64,000 bases of DNA from Chitinophaga jiangningensis (GTDB lineage Bacteria > Bacteroidota > Bacteroidia > Chitinophagales > Chitinophagaceae): positions 124,001 to 188,000 of the forward strand of contig NZ_FRBL01000010.1 in NCBI RefSeq assembly GCF_900142605.1, read 5' to 3'. Numbering within the stretch: the first letter of the stretch is position 1; every line of letters begins with the position of its first letter. Positions 49,893-58,247 of the stretch are shown here, piece by piece. The notes beneath the pieces are model-generated. The model searched no databases. It had not been told where the DNA came from and saw nothing but the letters and a program-made list of their open reading frames with translations. A program made the position numbers and the translations under genes.

Positions 49893-51152
49893 ATGAAAAC
49901 ACAACAATCGTTTAGCCCACAACAGAAGCTGATCGTGGTGATGCTGGCACTCACGCAGTTTACTGTTATTCTGGACTTCATGGTGATGTCGCCCCTGGGA
50001 GATATGCTGATGAAGTCAATGAAAATTTCGCCTGATCATTTTGGCATAGTGGTGGCTGCCTATGCTTTTAGTGCGGGCATCTCCGGTTTACTAACTGCTG
50101 GTTTTGCGGACAAGTATGACCGTAAGAAGTTGCTCATTTTCTTTTATGCAGGATTTATTGTTGGTACGCTCTGCTGTGGTCTGGCGCAAACCTACCCTAT
50201 GCTGGTAGCGGCCAGGATTGTCACCGGAATTTTTGGTGGTGTGATCGGCAGCGTATCCATGGCTATTATCACAGATTTATTTCCACTTGAAATGCGTGGC
50301 CGCGTAATGGGATTCATGCAGATGGGGTTTGGTGCCAGCCAGGTACTGGGGATTCCTATCAGCCTGTACATCGCGAATCACTGGGGTTGGGAAGCACCAT
50401 TTTTCATGGTGGTAATATTGGCTGCCCTGGTAATGGCGCTAATCGTGATGCGACTCCCGTCCGTTACAGCGCATCTGGCGTTGCAATCAGATAAAAGTCC
50501 GGTACAGCACCTGCTACATACCTTCAGCAAGCGTAACTACCGGATTGCCTTTCTGGCAACGGCGTTGTTGTCGGTAGGTGGTTTTATGATGATGCCTTTC
50601 GGTTCGGCCTTTGCGATCAATAACCTCCACGTAACTACGGAGCAGCTTCCCCTGCTGTTTACTTTTGCCGGTTGCGTATCGCTGATTTCCGTACCGCTGA
50701 TTGGTAAGCTGAGTGATAAGATCGATAAGTTCGCCCTGTTCAGCATCGCCTCGCTGTATACCATGGTGATGGTGGTGGTGTACACGAACCTGGGTCCAAG
50801 TCCGTTCTGGATCATCATCTTGCTCAACGTATTGATGCTGGTGGGTATCCTCTCCCGCATGGTACCGGCTACAGCGCTGATTTCGGCTGTGCCGCAAATG
50901 CAGGACAGAGGCGCTTTTATGAGTATTAACGCCTCGCTGCAATCCATCGCCGGCGGACTGGCAGCTGTGCTGGCAGGCAGGATCGTAATACAAAAGAATA
51001 ATTTTAGTCCGCTCGAACATTATGATACCGTAGGCTGGGTGGTAGTAGGATTCAGTATGGTCGGCATCTTTTTGTTAGGACGGGTAAGTAAGATGATCAA
51101 AACAAAAAATACAGCAGCAAAGGAACCGGAGCTGGCAGCACAAACTTCCTGA
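49893..51152 (+). CDS. MFS transporter
   Basis: This 419-residue protein has twelve predicted membrane helices, the MFS motif GFADKYDRKKLLI after helix 2 and the RIVTGIFGGVIGSVSMAI helix 4. It resembles the DHA1 group of drug or sugar exporters. Pairing with a TetR regulator suggests efflux of a compound sensed by it. It ends before a terminator and the metE riboswitch. Confidence 0.9.
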   Translation: MKTQQSFSPQQKLIVVMLALTQFTVILDFMVMSPLGDMLMKSMKISPDHFGIVVAAYAFSAGISGLLTAGFADKYDRKKLLIFFYAGFIVGTLCCGLAQTYPMLVAARIVTGIFGGVIGSVSMAIITDLFPLEMRGRVMGFMQMGFGASQVLGIPISLYIANHWGWEAPFFMVVILAALVMALIVMRLPSVTAHLALQSDKSPVQHLLHTFSKRNYRIAFLATALLSVGGFMMMPFGSAFAINNLHVTTEQLPLLFTFAGCVSLISVPLIGKLSDKIDKFALFSIASLYTMVMVVVYTNLGPSPFWIIILLNVLMLVGILSRMVPATALISAVPQMQDRGAFMSINASLQSIAGGLAAVLAGRIVIQKNNFSPLEHYDTVGWVVVGFSMVGIFLLGRVSKMIKTKNTAAKEPELAAQTS

Positions 51153-51177
51153 GTCCTTTGACGCTAAAAAATACGGG

Positions 51178-51218
51178 CACCGCCGGCCGCGCAGATTATT
51201 CTGCCGGCCGGTGTTTTT
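51178..51218 (+). terminator. Terminator of the TetR/MFS operon
   Basis: CACCGCCGGC pairs with GCCGGCCGGTG (one bulge) with an inner CAG/CTG pairing, followed by six T residues. The 160 bases from here to the riboswitch are AT-rich, with no gene seen; they should contain the metE promoter. Confidence 0.78.
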
Positions 51219-51379
51219 TATTGTATATGTATAGTGTGGTGGAATATTTTTCTATTTATTTTATATAATTTGATTTCATGTTCTGTTTATATGGTAGAAA
51301 ATTATACTTATTTCTGTTTGTGTTGCGTTTTATAGATGTTTATGCTATAAATTGCACCCAATAACATTTTTTGATTCAG

Positions 51380-51552
51380 ATAATGGTGGCTGTTAGGAAT
51401 AACAGCATTAAAAGGGAATAGTGTGCAAATCACTGGCTGTCCCGCAACTGTAAGCAGTACCTGAATTTTATCTACCTGATGTTCATTGCCGGCAGGCCCG
51501 GTGAGAAGAACAGATAAAATACTGCGAGCCAGGAAACCTGCCTTATCTGCCT
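51380..51552 (+). ncRNA. Cobalamin riboswitch upstream of metE
   Basis: Class motifs occur in the correct order: GTTAGGAA near the start, AAAGGGAA then GTGCAAATCACTGGCTGTCCC, the CCCGCAACTGTAAG box (51441-51454), a variable stem, and the B12 box GAGCCAGGAAACCTGCC (51526-51542). Binding of adenosyl- or methylcobalamin should turn off the B12-independent methionine synthase downstream. The 155 bases from the B12 box to the metE start probably hold the expression platform; a GGGCTGACG segment and a CCTGCGCAGG inverted repeat are visible. Confidence 0.95.
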
Positions 51553-51707
51553 GTTGACAAATACTTTCGTGGACTGAAGTGGGTCAGCTTTCAGGAATGC
51601 CGTTATGGGCTGACGTACGCAGCGTCCATACGTTACTTCCTTCCCACAACAGGCCTGCGCAGGTATTAAAGTAAATGCTCCTTATTCACTTTAAAACCGG
51701 ATGAACC

Positions 51708-54026
51708 ATGATCACACATAACCTGGGATATCCCCGCATCGGCGCCCACCGGGAGCTGAAGAAAGCCAATGAAGCCTACTGGGCTGGCAAAATTAATGCA
51801 ACTGAACTGGAACAAACCGCCAGAAGCATCCGCCTCAACAACTGGTACCTGCAAAAAGATGCAGGCATCGATATCATTCCGTGTAATGATTTCTCCTTCT
51901 ACGACCATGTGCTGGATACCTGCCTGATGACAGGCGCCATCCCGGCCCGTTATCACGAGTTGCTGGTAGATAAGCAACTTAGTCAGCTGGACCTCCAGTT
52001 TGCCATGGCCCGCGGCTATCAGAAAGAAGGACTGGACGTTACCGCCATGGAAATGACCAAATGGTTCGATACCAATTACCATTACATCGTTCCGGAGTTT
52101 GCAGCCAACCAGCAATTTTCCCTGTTCTCAGAAAAAGTGATTACACAATACCACGAAGCGAAACGTGCAGGATTCCAGGCAAAGCCGGTACTGCTGGGGC
52201 CTGTATCTTTCCTGCTGCTCGGTAAGGAAAAGGAAAAAGGCTTCCATCGCCTGCAACTGCTGGGTAAGTTGCTGCCGGTATACCTGGAAGTGCTGTCTAA
52301 ACTCAACGACCTCGATGCACATTATATTCAGTTCGATGAGCCTTGCCTGTCGCTCAACCTCAACAAAGTAGAGCAGGACGCCATCACCAAAGCCTACACT
52401 ACCTTCCAGCAGGCCTTCCCACATATGCATTTTATCTTAGCATCCTATTTTGAATGCTATGGCGAAAATCTCCAGACAGCCCTGAACCTGCCGGTGCAAA
52501 CCCTGCACCTGGACCTGGTGCGATGTCCATCCCAACTGGATGACATCCTGGCTACCGATATCAAACACAAAAAACTTCGTTTATCCCTTGGTGTAGTAGA
52601 TGGCCGCAATATTTGGAAAAACGATTACGATAAATCCCTGGCGCTGATCCAAAAGGCACAGCAGGCACTGGGGGCCGACCGCCTCCTGTTAGCGCCTTCC
52701 TGCTCCCTGCTGCATGTGCCCTGCGACCTGGACCTGGAAACAGACGAAGCAAGTTTGCCGGCTACCATCAAATCCTGGATGGCTTTTGCTAAACAGAAAC
52801 TGGATGAGGTGAAAACACTGGCAGATCTGTCAACAGACAATCCTTCTGTGAATGCCTTGCAGGACCTGAAAGACAATCAGGCGGCCATGGAGAGTCGCCG
52901 CACGTCTCCATTAATTCACCGCCCGGCGGTAACTGCACGCGCTGCTGCTGTAACAGACACGGATGCACGCAGAGCCACTCCGTTCCTGCAACGCAAACAG
53001 GCGCAGCAGGCAGTATTACGGCTGCCTAAATTCCCTACCACCACCATCGGCTCTTTCCCGCAAACGCCCGCCGTGCGCTCCTGGAGAAACAAATGGAAAA
53101 AAGGGGAACTTACACCTGCCGAATATGATGCGCTGATCAAAGAAGAAACCGCGGCCTCTATCCGCTGGCAGGAAGAAATTGGCATGGACGTACTGGTACA
53201 CGGCGAGTTTGAAAGAAATGACATGGTGGAATATTTTGGCGAGCAACTGGAAGGCTTTGTATTTACCCGGTACGGCTGGGTACAGAGCTATGGGAGTCGC
53301 TGTGTGAAGCCGCCGGTAATTTTTGGTGATGTTTCCCGTAAAGATGCCATGACGGTATATTACACCAGGTACGCACAATCACTCACCAATCGCCCTGTGA
53401 AAGGGATGCTTACCGGACCTGTTACCATTCTGCAGTGGAGCTTTGTGCGCAACGACCAGCCACGCGCTGCTACATGCCTGCAAATTGCACTCGCCATCCG
53501 CGATGAGGTGAGCGACCTGGAAGCAGCCGGTATTAAAGTGATTCAGATCGATGAACCGGCGCTGCGTGAAGGACTGCCGCTGCGCAAAGAAAACTGGGAG
53601 AAATACCTCTATCATGCCGTTCGTGCCTTTAAAGTAGCTTCCTCCGGGGTACAGGACAAAACACAGATTCATACCCATATGTGCTATGCTGAGTTCAATG
53701 ACATCTTTGAGAGCATAGCCGCCCTGGATGCGGATGTGATCACAATTGAAACCAGTCGCTCCCAAAATGAACTCCTGGAAGGTTTTGCCAGTTTCCAATA
53801 TCCTAACGATATTGGGCCGGGAGTATACGATATACACTCTCCCCGCATTCCTGCTGAAGAAGAAATGGTAGACCTGATGGAAAAAGCGATGACAGTGATT
53901 CCGGCCGATCAGCTATGGGTAAACCCTGACTGTGGCCTTAAAACAAGGGACTGGCCGGAAACAAAAGCTGCTGTAGCCGCTATGGTGGCTGCCGCTAAAA
54001 CACTCAGGAACAAAGTGCCTGCCTGA
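51708..54026 (+). CDS. metE: Cobalamin-independent methionine synthase
   Basis: This 772-residue enzyme transfers the methyl group of methyltetrahydrofolate (polyglutamate) to homocysteine. The two-barrel layout is complete: N-terminal LGYPRIGAHRELKKANEAYW, the linker region with many Ala/Arg around 400, and the catalytic barrel with FPTTTIGSFPQTPAVR, HGEFERNDMVEYFGEQL, the zinc ligands His and Cys in HTHMCYAEF, and the last Cys in VNPDCGLKTR. Control by the cobalamin riboswitch implies that the organism also has a B12-dependent enzyme or takes up B12. Confidence 0.97.
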   Translation: MITHNLGYPRIGAHRELKKANEAYWAGKINATELEQTARSIRLNNWYLQKDAGIDIIPCNDFSFYDHVLDTCLMTGAIPARYHELLVDKQLSQLDLQFAMARGYQKEGLDVTAMEMTKWFDTNYHYIVPEFAANQQFSLFSEKVITQYHEAKRAGFQAKPVLLGPVSFLLLGKEKEKGFHRLQLLGKLLPVYLEVLSKLNDLDAHYIQFDEPCLSLNLNKVEQDAITKAYTTFQQAFPHMHFILASYFECYGENLQTALNLPVQTLHLDLVRCPSQLDDILATDIKHKKLRLSLGVVDGRNIWKNDYDKSLALIQKAQQALGADRLLLAPSCSLLHVPCDLDLETDEASLPATIKSWMAFAKQKLDEVKTLADLSTDNPSVNALQDLKDNQAAMESRRTSPLIHRPAVTARAAAVTDTDARRATPFLQRKQAQQAVLRLPKFPTTTIGSFPQTPAVRSWRNKWKKGELTPAEYDALIKEETAASIRWQEEIGMDVLVHGEFERNDMVEYFGEQLEGFVFTRYGWVQSYGSRCVKPPVIFGDVSRKDAMTVYYTRYAQSLTNRPVKGMLTGPVTILQWSFVRNDQPRAATCLQIALAIRDEVSDLEAAGIKVIQIDEPALREGLPLRKENWEKYLYHAVRAFKVASSGVQDKTQIHTHMCYAEFNDIFESIAALDADVITIETSRSQNELLEGFASFQYPNDIGPGVYDIHSPRIPAEEEMVDLMEKAMTVIPADQLWVNPDCGLKTRDWPETKAAVAAMVAAAKTLRNKVPA

Positions 54027-54063
54027 TTCAACAGGGAGTAATGATCCAGGAAAACAATGTAAT

Positions 54064-54447
54064 ATGACTATAGAAGAACGCATGCAGGCATCGGAAACGC
54101 ATATATTTAAAGCGATATTCCCCGATAGTACCAATCACTATGACACCATGTTTGGCGGCACCGCCATGTACCTCATGGATGAAGTAGCCTTTATCACTGC
54201 TACCCGCTTTACGCGTAAGAAGGTGGTAACCGTATCATCGGACCGGATCGACTTTACCAAACCTATCCCCGCCGGTACCATTATAGAGCTGATAGGCCGC
54301 GTATCCAAAGTGGGGAACACCAGCATGAAAGTAAGCGTAGAAATTTACGTGGAAGAAATGTATTGCAACAACAGGGAAATGGCTATTTCCGGCACATTCA
54401 CCTTTGTAGCCATCGATGATCAGAAACGACCCGTGAGTGTTTTGTAA
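54064..54447 (+). CDS. Acyl-CoA thioesterase, hotdog fold (YciA type)
   Basis: This 127-residue hotdog protein has the family signature NHYDTMFGGTAMYLMDEVAFITATRF, with the catalytic Asp in MDEVA, and later VTVSSDRIDFTKPI and GRVSKVGNTSMKVSVEIY. It should hydrolyse acyl-CoA in the cytoplasm. It lies 37 bases after metE and may be co-transcribed, but no functional link is evident. Confidence 0.9.
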   Translation: MTIEERMQASETHIFKAIFPDSTNHYDTMFGGTAMYLMDEVAFITATRFTRKKVVTVSSDRIDFTKPIPAGTIIELIGRVSKVGNTSMKVSVEIYVEEMYCNNREMAISGTFTFVAIDDQKRPVSVL

Positions 54448-54464
54448 CCATATTCATTTCCTAT

Positions 54465-54508
54465 AAAAAGGTCCCCGGCAGCATGACTGCTCCGGGGGCT
54501 ACTTTTTT
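54465..54508 (+). terminator. Terminator of the metE/thioesterase unit
   Basis: AAAAAGG...CCCCGG pairs with CCGGGG...CTACTTTTTT; the inner part AGC/GCT pairs too. Imperfect but long, with a six-T run. Confidence 0.72.
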
Positions 54509-54571
54509 CGGCTATTTCATTCATCCAAAAAGGCAAAAGATTTACGAAATTGGGAAAAATTACCGCCAACA

Positions 54572-55156
54572 ATGGGAGAAACGATTTTGCACGAAAACAA
54601 AACATTCACGGATGTGGACTATACAGAAAAGCGACTGGTGAACCGTGAATTTGTAAAATGCGAATTTGTTAACTGCAACTTTACGAAAAGTGACCTCCGT
54701 GATAATAACTTTGAAAACTGTGTTTTCAGGCAATGCAATTTCTCGCTGACACTCATCGACGGCGCAGGTTTCAGGGATATTACCTTCCAGTCGTGCAAGG
54801 TGTTGGGTGTGGATTTTAGTCGCTCCAACAAGTTCATGTTTTCCTTCACCTTCCTTGATACCGTATTGGATTACTGTGTTTTCTTCGGCGCAAGGCTGCG
54901 TAAAACCCTTTTCCAGGGCTGTTCCTTGAAAGAAGCTGATTTTTCGGAAGCGGACCTGACAGCGGCTGTATTTGACAACTGCGACCTTACACTGACGCGT
55001 TTCTCCGCTACCCAACTGGAAAAAACAGATTTCAGAACCGCGTATAATTTTAGTATCGATCCTGATTTTAATAAAATCAAGAAGGCAAAGTTTGCGGCAG
55101 CTAACTTGTCGGGCTTGTTGACAAAGTATAACCTGGATATAGATTTTGATGCTTAA
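54572..55156 (+). CDS. Qnr-like pentapeptide repeat protein
   Basis: This 194-residue protein is almost entirely a pentapeptide-repeat beta helix with A(D/N)LxX-type units such as CEFVNCNFTKSDLRDNNFEN and CSLKEADFSEADLTAAVF. The C-terminal helix DFRTAYNFSIDPDFNKIKKAKF, then LSGLLTKYNLDIDFD, matches the dimerisation end of Qnr proteins, which mimic DNA and protect gyrase and topoisomerase IV from quinolones. It is shorter than plasmid Qnr (about 218 residues). Chromosomal relatives exist in many bacteria and need not confer resistance. A chain of hairpins follows. Confidence 0.85.
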   Translation: MGETILHENKTFTDVDYTEKRLVNREFVKCEFVNCNFTKSDLRDNNFENCVFRQCNFSLTLIDGAGFRDITFQSCKVLGVDFSRSNKFMFSFTFLDTVLDYCVFFGARLRKTLFQGCSLKEADFSEADLTAAVFDNCDLTLTRFSATQLEKTDFRTAYNFSIDPDFNKIKKAKFAAANLSGLLTKYNLDIDFDA

Positions 55157-55164
55157 CGTCATGG

Positions 55165-55267
55165 GTGGCGAGGGGGCGAGGCCCTCGCCACGGGTAATTC
55201 CTCCCGCCAACGGCGGGAGGAATTACCCGTAATCGCCAGGACCGCAGGGACCTGGCGATTACGGGTA
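55165..55267. repeat. Chain of three hairpins, two sharing an arm
   Basis: Hairpin 1 (55165-55191) is a 10-bp stem GTGGCGAGGG. Hairpin 2 (55191-55229) is an 18-bp perfect stem CGGGTAATTCCTCCCGCC with an AAC loop. Hairpin 3 (55224-55267) is a 17-bp perfect stem TACCCGTAATCGCCAGG with a 10-base loop. The TACCCG segment belongs to both 2 and 3, so they compete. It lies between two genes in the same direction. Confidence 0.82.
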
Positions 55268-55318
55268 GACAACAACAACTCTATCTCCATTGTTATCCTA
55301 TAAAAAGACAACTATCAC

Positions 55319-55618
55319 ATGGCAGATGCTACCTACACCGTTACCAACAACACCAAAGAGCAACAACTGGAAGTAACCGATGGTACTGACAAAGCAACCC
55401 TTACTTACCGGTTTTACAAAAACGACATCGCGCTGATGCATACCACTGTGCCCGCATCCATGGGAGGGAAGGGGATTGCGACCCGGCTGGCCGTAGCCGC
55501 ATTTGATTTAGCTCGCGAGCTGGGCAAACCGGTGATGGTATACTGTCCGTTTGTTGCCAGCTTCCTGACCAAACATCCGGCATACAAAGCACAGCTGGAT
55601 AAAAATTATCATCACTGA
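55319..55618 (+). CDS. Small GNAT-like protein (YjdJ type)
   Basis: This 99-residue protein matches the short GNAT-related family (acetyltransf_CG): LTYRFYKNDIALMHTTVPASMGGKGIATRLAVAAFDLAREL contains the acetyl-CoA loop GGKGIA, and MVYCPFVASFLTKHPAYK is the conserved end with the reactive-type Cys. The human homologue NATD1 is uncharacterised in detail; the acceptor is unknown. Confidence 0.9.
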   Translation: MADATYTVTNNTKEQQLEVTDGTDKATLTYRFYKNDIALMHTTVPASMGGKGIATRLAVAAFDLARELGKPVMVYCPFVASFLTKHPAYKAQLDKNYHH

Positions 55619-55648
55619 TCCCCAACCAACCCTCTCCGGGAAAAAACG

Positions 55649-55656
55649 TATCTTTG
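55649..55656 (+). promoter_or_regulatory. Candidate -7 promoter box of the PhnA-family gene
   Basis: TATCTTTG fits TAnnTTTG and lies 22 bases upstream of the start codon at 55679. No strong -33 element. Confidence 0.45.
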
Positions 55657-55678
55657 CTGCCCAATTTTTAGACTAGAT

Positions 55679-56260
55679 ATGACACTGGATGCTATTTTGA
55701 ACGAACGTAGCGGCGGCAACTGCGAAGTATGCGGCGGCAATACAGACCTGAAAATCTACGAAGTACTGCCGGAAACAGGCGCTGTAGAGGATTACAGCAT
55801 TTTGCTCTGCAATACCTGCCGTAACCAGATTGAGAAAAAAGCCGAACTGGACCCTGCCCACTGGAGCTGTCTTACCACCAGCATGTGGAGCGAAGTGCCA
55901 GGCGTACAGGTGGTTTCCTGGCGTATGCTCAATCGACTCCGCGATCAAAGCTGGGCCGCAGAGCAACTGGATATGATGTACCTCGACGACGACAGGCTCG
56001 CATGGGCGAAGGCTTCCGGAGATCATGAAAATGATGCCACCGTTGACCTCCACCGCGATTCCAACGGTGCGGTACTCCAGAATGGTGATACCGTTGTACT
56101 CACCAAATCCCTCGACGTAAAAGGTACCACCCTCAACGCCAAACTGGGTACAGTCGTGAAAAACATACGCCTCGTTCCGGATAATACCGAACAAATTGAA
56201 GGTAAGATCGAAGGACAGATGATCGTAATTCTGACGAAATACCTGCGCAAGCAGCATTAA
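55679..56260 (+). CDS. PhnA-domain protein
   Basis: This 193-residue protein has an N-terminal zinc ribbon with C-x2-C pairs (CEVCGG and CNTC, about residues 15-45) and the C-terminal PhnA/YjdM SH3-like domain with DSNGAVLQNGDTVVLTKSLDVKG. Despite the historical name it is not established in phosphonate metabolism. A middle segment (SWRMLNRLRDQSWAAEQLDMMYLDD) is typical of the longer family members. It ends two bases before a palindromic repeat element. Confidence 0.88.
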   Translation: MTLDAILNERSGGNCEVCGGNTDLKIYEVLPETGAVEDYSILLCNTCRNQIEKKAELDPAHWSCLTTSMWSEVPGVQVVSWRMLNRLRDQSWAAEQLDMMYLDDDRLAWAKASGDHENDATVDLHRDSNGAVLQNGDTVVLTKSLDVKGTTLNAKLGTVVKNIRLVPDNTEQIEGKIEGQMIVILTKYLRKQH

Positions 56261-56359
56261 TACGCGCCTTGCAGGCGTCTGTAAAAACACTATCTCTGCT
56301 TTAATCAATAAGATTAAAGCGGAGATTTACTCGAATAGACGCCTGCGAGGCGTCTCTAC
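56261..56359. repeat. Composite palindromic element between convergent genes
   Basis: The ends are related to the AGACGCC palindrome of the 79-bp array: CGCCTTGCAGGCGTCT on the left (56265-56280) and AGACGCC-TGCGA-GGCGTCTCTAC on the right (56337-56359). Between them lies an imperfect inverted repeat (ATCTCTGCTTTAATC / GATTAAAGCGGAGAT). The right end provides the TAG stop codon of the minus-strand MFS gene. Confidence 0.72.
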
Positions 56360-57759
56360 TTTTTCGGCAGAAAATACAGCAACACTGCTGTAACCACCAG
56401 AAAAACGATATTCAACCATGTAGCCCAATGGTAAGCATGTATATATGCCGTCACCGAATGCTCCCCCTCCAACAACCGGAAAAATACCCCACCGCTCACA
56501 CCTATCCCAAGCGCCACCGCCGTTTGCTGAAAAGTGGTATAGGTGCCTGATGCCGCACCGGCAAAGGCAGGAGGTATGCTACGAATACTCAGTGTCAGCA
56601 GCGATGGTAATACCGACCCGCACCCCATGCCATATACAAATAACAGCAGGTATATTTTTGAAGATGCTATTACATCTCCCTGAAAAAATTTAATGTGCAG
56701 GAATAAAGTAACAGCCATCAGCAACACACCGGCCATTAACACTTTGCGACCGTATAACTTTACCAGCCGGATAGACGATACCGCGGCCACCACATAACCA
56801 ATACCCTGCGCAGCAAACAGCAGCCCCGTAAGGCTGGAACTGAAACCCAGCCCGTTTTGCAGCAATACCGCATTGATCAGGAAATAGCTGTCCTGCACCA
56901 TGAAATAAAACAATACCGCCAGCAGCCCGATATTAAAATCCCGGAAGCCAAACAGCCGTAAGTCTATCAACGGCTCCTGGTTTCGTAGCCCTTTGTGCCG
57001 CTGATCACGGATAAACAGGACCAGCATTACCAACGCAGCCAACAGCATGCATACCGCCCAAAGCGGCCATCCCAGCTCCCTGCCCCGTATCAGCGGATAA
57101 ATGAGGAAAATCAGCGTGGCGGTAAGCAGCAGCACACCGGATACATCAAAGCGCGACTGCGATACCAGCGGGGTCTCGTGTAGGAATTTTACGGCAAACC
57201 AGGTGGCCAGAATGCCTATAGGCAGGTTGATGAGGAAGATCCACCGCCAGCCATCCATCAGGAAATGTACATCGGGAATCAGCCCGCCCAGCAGCTGCCC
57301 AATCACAGAGGCAGTACCTGCAATGCTGCCGTAAATGCCCAGCGCTTTTATACGCTCCTCGTGTTCCGGGAAAAGCAGGTGTATATAAGCAATGCTCTGC
57401 GGCACCATAAAGGCCGCACATACGCCCTGTAAAAACCTGAAGCTGTTTAACTGCCCGGCAGTTTGCGCCAGGCCGCAGCAGCACGACATCACCGTAAACG
57501 ATATCATACCGGCAACGAATACACGCTTTTTGCCCAGGTAATCGCCCAGTCGCCCGCCCGTAATCAAAAATGCCGCATACCCTATCAGGTAAGCCGCTAT
57601 CACCAGTTGTAAATCCGCCTCTGTGCTGTGCAGGCCGGCCTGTATCGAAGGCAATGCCACATTCACAATAAAAATATCGATCACCGATAAAAATGCAGCA
57701 GCCGACACGATCCAGAGCTGCCACCACCTGTTGTTCTCCGATTGTACTATGCTAATCAT
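56356..57759 (-). CDS. MFS transporter, DHA2 (EmrB/QacA) type
   Basis: This 467-residue protein has fourteen predicted membrane helices, the motif GGRLGDYLGKKRVFV after helix 2, and the helix-5 motif GSIAGTASVIGQLLGGLI of antiporters. It should export drugs or other toxic compounds. The gene is divergent from an HxlR regulator with a palindrome in the 77-base gap, the usual layout of a regulated efflux system. Its stop codon lies in the AGACGCC palindrome end. Confidence 0.9.
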   Translation of the reverse strand: MISIVQSENNRWWQLWIVSAAAFLSVIDIFIVNVALPSIQAGLHSTEADLQLVIAAYLIGYAAFLITGGRLGDYLGKKRVFVAGMISFTVMSCCCGLAQTAGQLNSFRFLQGVCAAFMVPQSIAYIHLLFPEHEERIKALGIYGSIAGTASVIGQLLGGLIPDVHFLMDGWRWIFLINLPIGILATWFAVKFLHETPLVSQSRFDVSGVLLLTATLIFLIYPLIRGRELGWPLWAVCMLLAALVMLVLFIRDQRHKGLRNQEPLIDLRLFGFRDFNIGLLAVLFYFMVQDSYFLINAVLLQNGLGFSSSLTGLLFAAQGIGYVVAAVSSIRLVKLYGRKVLMAGVLLMAVTLFLHIKFFQGDVIASSKIYLLLFVYGMGCGSVLPSLLTLSIRSIPPAFAGAASGTYTTFQQTAVALGIGVSGGVFFRLLEGEHSVTAYIHAYHWATWLNIVFLVVTAVLLYFLPKK

Positions 57760-57792
57760 CTATTCCGTAACTTTAAGGAAGCAAAGTTGATG

Positions 57793-57804
57793 GCCCTATA
57801 GGGC
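57793..57804. promoter_or_regulatory. Palindrome GCCCTATAGGGC in the MFS/HxlR intergenic region
   Basis: A perfect 12-base palindrome lies 33 bases from each of the two divergent starts. It is a candidate HxlR operator. Confidence 0.5.
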
Positions 57805-57836
57805 ATTATCAAGTAGTTCATCGAATAATACCTGGT

Positions 57837-58214
57837 ATGGAAAAGAATACTATTAGTGAGCAACAAGCAGTTAGCATGACGGATGAATTGCAGCTGTTGA
57901 TGGAAAATAACATTGCGCTGACAAACGCAATGCAGGTAATAGGAGGAAAATGGAAGCTGCTGCTGTTAAACAGTATCCGGCTCGACTGCCCCGCACGCTT
58001 TGGTGAACTGCGTAAAAAAATGCAGGACATCACCCACGCTACCCTTACGGCACAATTGCGGGAACTGGAGCAGGACGGCATTATTGAACGTAAGGTATAT
58101 GCGGAAGTGCCGCCACGTGTAGAATACAAACTCACCCCGCTGGGCATTACCCTGGTGCCCATCATCACCTCGCTGTGCGACTGGGGGGAAGCCTACAAAA
58201 ACAGGATGGTTTAA
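57837..58214 (+). CDS. HxlR-family winged-helix regulator
   Basis: This 125-residue protein has the HxlR signature IGGKWKLLLLNSI, the recognition helix region RFGELRKKMQDITHATLTAQLRELEQDGII and the wing YAEVPPRVEYKLTPLG. It has no Cys, so a thiol switch of the HypR kind is unlikely. It probably controls the divergent MFS gene and possibly the downstream epimerase-like gene 33 bases after it. Confidence 0.92.
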   Translation: MEKNTISEQQAVSMTDELQLLMENNIALTNAMQVIGGKWKLLLLNSIRLDCPARFGELRKKMQDITHATLTAQLRELEQDGIIERKVYAEVPPRVEYKLTPLGITLVPIITSLCDWGEAYKNRMV

Positions 58215-58247
58215 AATATTATTTTCATTCATACGTCATCACATCCT

